Assembly (NCBI GenBank): GCA_019671005.1
Contig: CM033715.1
Location: 2,976,001 to 3,040,000, forward strand
Direction of reading: 5' to 3'
Origin: Hibiscus mutabilis
Lineage: Eukaryota > Streptophyta > Magnoliopsida > Malvales > Malvaceae
Length of the DNA stretch: 64,000 bases
In this document: positions 58,131 to 64,000 of the stretch, piece by piece
Numbering within the stretch: the stretch's first letter is position 1
How the letters are laid out: each line of letters begins with the position of its first letter
Program-made: the position numbers and the translations under genes
The notes under the pieces: generated by a model
The model's database searches: none
Told to the model about the DNA's origin: nothing
Seen by the model: the letters and a program-made list of their open reading frames with translations, nothing else

Positions 58131-58949
58131 ACCCCATTCCTCCCTCCGGGATCTCATCATCACTTGAATGTGATATGATTATAGGCGGTAATATGCCCCA
58201 CTATCATGTCAGGTTTGTTCTGAAATGTCCTGGGGCACAAAAGTTTGATTCAAGACTTTCAATAGCGTCTCCCGATGCTTCTCGAACTCAAGAGTAATTC
58301 GATCTTGTGATCTGGCGGTTGTTTTTCGTAGTTGTTCCACTACGCTGTACTCACTATGTCTCATGAACTTTAGAAATTCTTTGGCCTGGGCCTCAGTTAC
58401 CGGCTCATTTATATTTGGGGAAGGTTCTTCTCCAAATATCTGCGTAGGGCTAATCTTGCTGTACTCTTCCCTTATCTTTTTCAGCCGCTTTCAAAGCCTC
58501 GGAGGAATAACATCGCCACTCCTTGTGAAATGGCTGCCTCACCAACGTTCACATCGTTACGGCTTTGTTGGTCTTCAGCGTAGGCTCTTGTACTGTTCGT
58601 GTTTCGATTTTTTCTGGCATGGTCACATTCACAAGCATAATTCCGGGAATTTGTCGCATATCTTTGAATGAGAATGAAGATGGTGCTGAAATGACGATCT
58701 TGGGACTTATTTTGTTGGTTTCTCCTTGGGAGACACTGCATTCCCAATCTGGGAGAGATGATAAAGGTCTATCCTTCCCGTATCTAGTTTTGGGGCTATC
58801 TGTCATGTGTACGTCTCGATCCCCTTCCCATGGGCTCCTCAAAGAATTCAATTTGTTTTTCATTCATCAACGCACCAATTTCTTGAACTCGTCACATTCT
58901 TGGATATCATGCCCTTCATCGATGGAATTCGCAATACTTTCCACATTCC

Positions 58950-60517
58950 TTACGCCTTATTATCATGCCTTTGTTGATCACACGAGCCATGCATAATTGT
59001 GTTGAAATACCCACCGTAAAGGAGACTTGATTTCGACACGCCATCCTTTATCCTCCTGGTAAAGCATTCTTCTATGACATTTACCCCTCTGCTCCCATGA
59101 TTAGGTAGCGGGTTGTTGGCTACACTCGGCTCTTCAAACTTCAATATCCAGAATCGATTAAGTTCGTACAAGCTTTTTGAATGCAAGGCAGTTCTCGGTG
59201 GGATGTCAGGGGGTACCGCCGTGATAGTCGCAATGTGCGCTTGGATTATACCAAGGCGGGAAGGGTGGATTGACGGGAGTAACGATGTATGGCGGACCAG
59301 GTCCGCTTCATATAACCGGGAATAAAGTTCGAGTCTGAAACAGGTAGGGAGTGAAAGTTCTCCTCTTTTTCTCTTTCTCGGTGACTCTCTCATCTCTTTG
59401 ATTCGAATTTTGTGTTTTTCCCACAGGTGCTTGTGGCTGTGAGGCTGTGAAGTTCTTGGCGGTATAGGTGCTGGTGGTGTTTATTTCATTTTCTTGTTGT
59501 ACTTTCGAGACCCTTCCCCACCATCAATTCTCGCCGCTCTTAATTGCGATTCGAGAGACTCCCGAGTCTGATCAAGTCGGCAAAACACTTGTGTTGTGTT
59601 ATTAATGAGGCGATCAAAGAGTGCCCTTTTGAGTATTGACAAATAATGGCGTGATTTCATGCTCTCGGGATAGGTGGCTGGATTTGGGCGGCCACTTCTC
59701 TCCACCTTTGGGCATATTGTCGCAGCTTTCATTGGACTTTACGCCCCATATTTTCTAACATAATTCTGCTAGGGATCATGTCTATTACATGTTTGTATTG
59801 CTCCGTAAATGCTTTAGACAGATCTTTCCATGTTTTAACATTCGCTTTGCTTAACTGAGTATACCAACGTAATGCCGCTCCAGTTAGACTATCCTGGAAA
59901 CAATGGATCAGTAGCTTTTCATCTTTATGGTAAGCCGCCATTTTTCTACAATACATCGTTATGTGTGCAGAAGGACACGTGGTTCCATCATATTTATCGA
60001 ACTCTGGCGTTTTGAATTTTGGCGGCAGGACAAGATCAGACACCAGACTTAGGTCACTAGCGTCATTTCCTGATTCTTCATTTGATTGTAACGCTTTAAA
60101 TTTTTCCTCCATGAGGCGAAATCTTTCTTCCCACTTGTTTTCTACCTCATTCCTGATTCTTTCGACCATGTTCATGTCCGGTACTTCTTCTTCATAAAGT
60201 GTTTCAGTATCGAGGGGTTGAGTCTCAGGTGCCCCTATTTGAAAGCTGGAAGACATTCCTGCAGGGTCAATATACACCTTCCTAGCCTGGTTTGGTGCAG
60301 TTGGTTGAACCTTGTAGTGAGCCGGGGTACCTTCTGGTTCTGGAACATTTTCTCCTTCTACTCGTTTTCCAAGACTTTTTGCCAGCAATGCAGTTATGTC
60401 AGATACTATATATGTTTGTGACTGCGCAATCTGATCACTAAGGCTTCTCTGGGCCTCCTCTAGCCTTGTCTCGAGCTCTTTTTGCCCTCTTTCTAGACTA
60501 ATTATCCTTTCTTCCAT
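58950..60517 (-). pseudogene. Gag of the retrotransposon, broken
   Basis: The frame 60517-59729 starts MEERIISLERGQKELETRLE, a coiled-coil stretch. The gag core follows: PPKFKTPEFDKYDGTTCPSA, HITMYCRKMAAYHKDEKLLI, FQDSLTGAALRWYTQL and AFTEQYKHVIDMIPSR. After frame changes the C-terminal part includes LNRFWILKFEEPSVANNPLP with NHGSRGVNVI (about 59040-59170). I saw no intact CCHC knuckle. Region 58130-58950 lies between gag and protease and is too broken to assign. Confidence 0.82.
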
Positions 60518-60916
60518 GAGCTTTCTTTGTAGCCGGGTAAAATATAGGTGATGAATGATTGCGGGTTAACTACACATAACGCCACAATATTCATATTGTT
60601 AATATGGTTGCAAAAAATAAATGCATGTACAATGATGCGAATGTTATGATGCAAATGCAAGAATGTATGCACTTAAGGTACTGATTCCGCTGGTAATCAC
60701 CCTTTTGAACTACTTCCACGGGAATTAAAGGGTCTTGATTACAACAAAGTTCGTGTTACAAAGTAAAGATCCCTAGTACAAAAGATCTAATTACAACATA
60801 GAGTCCTAAAGATAGACTCTAGCTCTATCTCCTAATTTTCCAATTGCCCTGAGCAGCTTGAGGAACCTAGGAGCTTCTTCCATTCCCGGGGCTATAAAAG
60901 GTCGGAGTGTCTCAGC

Positions 60917-63275
60917 CTAGACAGCTAAATCATTTACATGTCTGGCGACTCGCTGTATGTCCACCATTAGGTTTGCGTAGTACTGCTCTCTGTCCTGTAC
61001 CATTCGAGCAGTGTCGCGTAATCTCTTCTGCCAATAGGTGTCCCCTCCGGCTGCAGCTTCCTCGAACACATTAATTCTTTCCTTGTAATCCTCCACAATT
61101 GCTTCGAGGGACCCAATTCGTGCTTGTAACACACCCACCTCTCGTTCTCTTTCCCTGCAGCTCAGCGAAGTTATTCCTACGGCAGTACATTCGAAGTGAG
61201 TGTTTGACTTCCGCCACCTTTCCTTTTAATTCATCATTTTGACCTTGGCTTTGCTCCAACCTTTGAATAGTGTCATCGTACAGTTTCTGCATCTCTAACA
61301 GTCTATTTCGACTACTCATGGATTTTCTTTTCCATACAGCGACACTTTCTCTCTCATGATGGACAGCTTGTTTTCCTTTGTTGATTTCTTGTCTGAATCT
61401 TTCTTTTTCTTGATCAATGGCCTTCTTGGCGGACCGTTTTTCTTCCTCCATAGCCAAACAGCAGTTTTCAATTTCTTTCTCGATCGCTCTTTTGTTAATT
61501 TCTCTTTCTTCTTCCACTAAACGGATGCCGTTCATTCTTTCTCTTTCCACAGCTATGAACTGACTCCGGCTGGCCTTCTGTATTTTTGCTTGTAATAGAA
61601 GGGCATCTTTTTGATAAAGAGTATTCTTGTCGCTCAAATCTGCATTTAATTTCTTCAATTGCCTAATGATCCCGTCCCGCTCGTCAACTTCTAAGCTTGC
61701 TTTATAAAGTTCGCTCGCATGTTGGGTCTGTTGAATGTCCATTTTCCTTTTAACTTCTTCGAGTTCACTCCTTAAGATGTCGGCTTCGGACGGTACCACC
61801 CTTGTAAGCTCTTCGAGTGACACTGCTGGTCCTTGATCAGATTCAGGAATCACATTATTAACCCTCAAACGTCTCCAAAGATCGTAATCTGGGGTAGTCA
61901 TGTGCTCGGTATCTCCTTCCACCCTGATCTGGTAACAATGATCCCAGGCCCTCATAATGGTCTGAATTTTCCCTTTGAACTCCCCTTTGAAAAGAAATTC
62001 AGTTTGGCTTAATCCGGCGGTATTAGGAATGAACTATCATGATCTAAACTGCCGAGATACTAAAAGCGGGGCGCAAGCGATCCCTCCATGCAATCCCAAC
62101 ATCATCAGCCAGTTGAAGTCACCACAACTGTATAGAAAATAATTAACTTTACCGAGCCATGGGACCCTCCATGCTATGTCTTCATCTTGAATGTTCCTGA
62201 AGAAACTGGTCCACATTTTTGTTTTCAAATCCTCTCGCCATTCCTTTGCTAAGTATTCTCGTAAAGGTGAAACACCTTGAAAGGATATCCCCGGCAGGAC
62301 CCGCGTCGGCGTCTTCCACATGTGACTCTGAATCCATACTTGTAATAGCTGTGCGCAGCCTCGAAAACGTCATTCTTCATGTTTCCGGCTAGCATTTAAG
62401 GAAATGAAAGTCTCGACCAAGATTGCTGGTACTGGGTTTGCTTTCCGTTTCACCCGCTCAAACAAATCCAGAATGGCTATGTCAATGTTCCCGAGTACTC
62501 TGGGAAAGATCACCAAGCCATATATTCCTAAAGCGAATAAGTCCATTTTCTTTGCCTCGTCTGGATGTGTCGATATGATGTCCTGAATACTTTCCCATGC
62601 AAAGACTGTATTATCTCCTCGGATTTGAAGGAGGCCACTAACCCAATCGTCACTCATTCCCGCAAAGGTTTTGAGTTTTGCAGTGTAATTCTGATTCCTC
62701 GGAGGCTTCGCGTAGATCCAATCTTCCTGAATATTTTTCTGGTTAAGTAAAGCAGTGTATTCTTCTACCGTAGGCATCATGTCCTGCCCATTGAAGGTGA
62801 AGCAGCAAAAAGTCGGATTCCAGAACTGGACTATAGCTCGGAGTAGGGGCTGGTTAATCCGAACATATAATAGCTGTGCGATGTCACCATAACTATCGTA
62901 AAATAAGTCTTGTAGTCTTCGGTCCCATCTTTCCCAAATGCTTTGAAGATCCCACAAGTCGTTCTGTTGGAGACTCACATAGGTGTATCTAGCTATTACG
63001 CGTTCGTTAGGCAAACTGTCCCTTTGGATTTTCTGGTTGACCTCTGACCAATGTCTGACTGACAAATTAAGCTCTTCTTTCCTAAGACACCTTTTTTCCA
63101 TGGTGAAAGACTTTCTGATCAGGCAAACCACTTGATCCAGTACCTTCATGTGATGCAAATACAATGATGTATGAGAAAAAAAAAGAAAGCGAAAAGAAAA
63201 CAAGTCAGTACCAGATATAATTAATAAATATATAAATAAAATGACAAAAATAAACAGAATAAACGCACAAAACAA
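60917..63275 (-). pseudogene. Extra 5' ORF (ORF1) of the retrotransposon, plant-mobile-domain-like plus coiled coil, broken
   Basis: The 301-codon frame 63275-62370 contains LFYDSYGDIAQLLYVRINQP, IVQFWNPTFCCFTFNGQDMM, PTVEEYTALLNQK and KMDLFALGIYGLVIFPRVLG. This resembles the domain often annotated as DUF7745 in cotton and other dicots. It continues in another frame to about 62037 (CGDFNWLMMLGLHGGIACAP). A long coiled coil follows (61955-61071), with heptads of Glu, Lys, Arg and Leu (LVEEEREINKRAIEKEIENC), then a short end to 60917. ORF1 precedes gag, as in Ogre elements, and its function is unknown. At least two frameshifts occur. Confidence 0.8.
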
Positions 63276-63769
63276 CCATATTTATCCCGTCTAAAACCTA
63301 AGGTTATCCGCATGGCTCTAAATGGGTAGGTTTCTATGTATTCTCTACATGCAGTCTTGGTTCTAGGAGGTACCCAAATTGTCCTTGCTGTCCTCTACTA
63401 AGAGTAGCAAGGCCCCCGATCATCACCCATTATAGGCTCCTTTCAACCGGGTTCAATTCAGGGGGACCCATTCGCTTATGCCCGTACGAAGGAACGATAT
63501 CCTCACGAAAGCATAAGGTACTCGAGCCCCGAAGGTGCTTGCTAGGCCCATACGGGAGAACGATATCTCCACGAAAGCATTAGCGTTTCCCCCCACTTAA
63601 AAAGACGGGTTTATATGCCATATTTTAAATGCGTTAAAATAAACGCGCAATTATAACCAAATGTTAATTTAATAGTCACTTTAATCCGGAACTTCCAATA
63701 TTAGTAAAGCGGTAATTATTTTAAAAGCTTGACTCTCATTTGTTTTTTTAAAAAAAAAAACAAAAATTG
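63276..63769 (-). other. Untranslated leader of the retrotransposon
   Basis: It contains two tandem units sharing CGATATC, C.CACGAAAGCAT and CGTACG/CATACG (about 63484-63525 and 63551-63590). Near 63681-63727 a stretch of about 47 bp (AGTCACTTTAATCCGG..CCAATATTAGTAAAGCGGTA) is an inverse copy of LTR positions 49031-49082. Confidence 0.65.
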
Positions 63770-63787
63770 TCCCCAGTGGAGTCGCCA
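63770..63787 (-). other. Primer binding site, probably for tRNA-Arg
   Basis: In element sense TGGCGACTCCACTGGGGA begins two bases after the LTR end ..CGCTACA. Its complement, TCCCCAGTGGAGTCG plus CCA, matches the 3' end of a plant tRNA-Arg as I remember it. tRNA identity should be treated as likely, not proven. Confidence 0.7.
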
Positions 63788-63789
63788 TC

Positions 63790-64000
63790 TGTAGCGATGT
63801 CTTTTTTTTTCATCGCTAAAATAAAAACGTGGGGTTTTCGAAGGTGTTTTTTGAGAGGTGTTTGTGATTCTTTTGGATATAAAATATTTATTCCGTGGGG
63901 TTTACAAAAAAAACCTCATAAAAAATGGAGTCGCCACCGGCCACTTAGGTAGGCCGGACACTATAAAACCAGAGATTCAAAAAGACAGGGTTCGGGAGTC
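63790..64000 (-). repeat. 5' LTR, partial (cut by window end)
   Basis: The 211 bp visible match 48766-48976 with four substitutions (C/T near the T-run, C/A in CAAAAAACAC, C/T in GGACACC, T/C in GGGTTTG) and no gaps. Both copies carry ATGGAGTCGCCACCGGCC, which repeats the tRNA-end motif of the primer site. Confidence 0.9.

Larger units (their letters stand above)
48766..64000 (-). mobile_element. Large Tat/Ogre-type Ty3/gypsy retrotransposon, minus orientation, right end outside window
   Basis: LTR starts TGTAGCGATGTC occur at 48766 and 63790. Between them, on the minus strand and reading leftwards, lie the primer site, an extra ORF, gag, protease, RT, two RNase H regions, integrase, a hairpin array and the polypurine tract. 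The extra 5' ORF, the second RNase H after RT and the large size mark the Tat/Ogre lineage. Four mismatches in the 211 bp of LTR visible twice indicate a fairly recent insertion. All ORFs contain stops or frameshifts, so it is non-autonomous now. If the right LTR is as long as the left one, the element is near 17.8 kb. The left flank ATAAC (48761-48765) is the expected 5-bp target copy. Confidence 0.9.

Overview
The window is plant nuclear DNA from a dicot. It is AT-rich, with short GT-AG introns and plant-only protein families. Gene and transposon content points to Malvaceae, most likely cotton (Gossypium). That assignment rests on recognising protein and repeat types from memory, not on a search.

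Positions 1-46.6 kb are a sparse gene region. In order: the 3' half of a TGA9-type bZIP factor (108-2311, +); an unrecognised small two-exon gene (11024-11333, +); a membrane-anchored alpha/beta-hydrolase (15008-17067, -); a CENTRORADIALIS/TFL1-type PEBP flowering repressor (19974-20822, +); a WIP3-like zinc-finger factor (38554-41338, +); and a GT29 arabinogalactan galactosyltransferase, GALT29A type (45340-46503, -). From memory, the Arabidopsis counterparts of four of these lie together at about At1g08280-At1g08320, so this looks like a conserved microsyntenic block expanded by transposons. Broken genes lie between them: an NYN-domain protein (24141-24416), a FAR1-related protein (30558-31152), a LINE 3' end (5391-6651), a LINE-type RNase H (42617-43286) and a faint copia gag remnant.

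The intergenic DNA is dominated by small non-autonomous DNA transposons. Many are long-TIR foldback elements. Two have perfect 9-bp target duplications and one has 8 of 9, which is Mutator-like. Another set has degenerate TTTAGGG-rich arms. Two further elements have hAT hallmarks (TAGG-type ends, 8-bp target duplications).

From 48766 to beyond the window end lies one very large Ty3/gypsy element of the Tat/Ogre kind in minus orientation. It has a 2.8-kb LTR, an extra ORF before gag (plant-mobile-domain-like plus coiled coil), gag, a DNGSA protease, RT with YVDD, two RNase H regions and an integrase. All its ORFs are broken. Between integrase and polypurine tract is an array of about 17 short hairpins with a constant loop and co-varying stems, the most unusual structure in the window.
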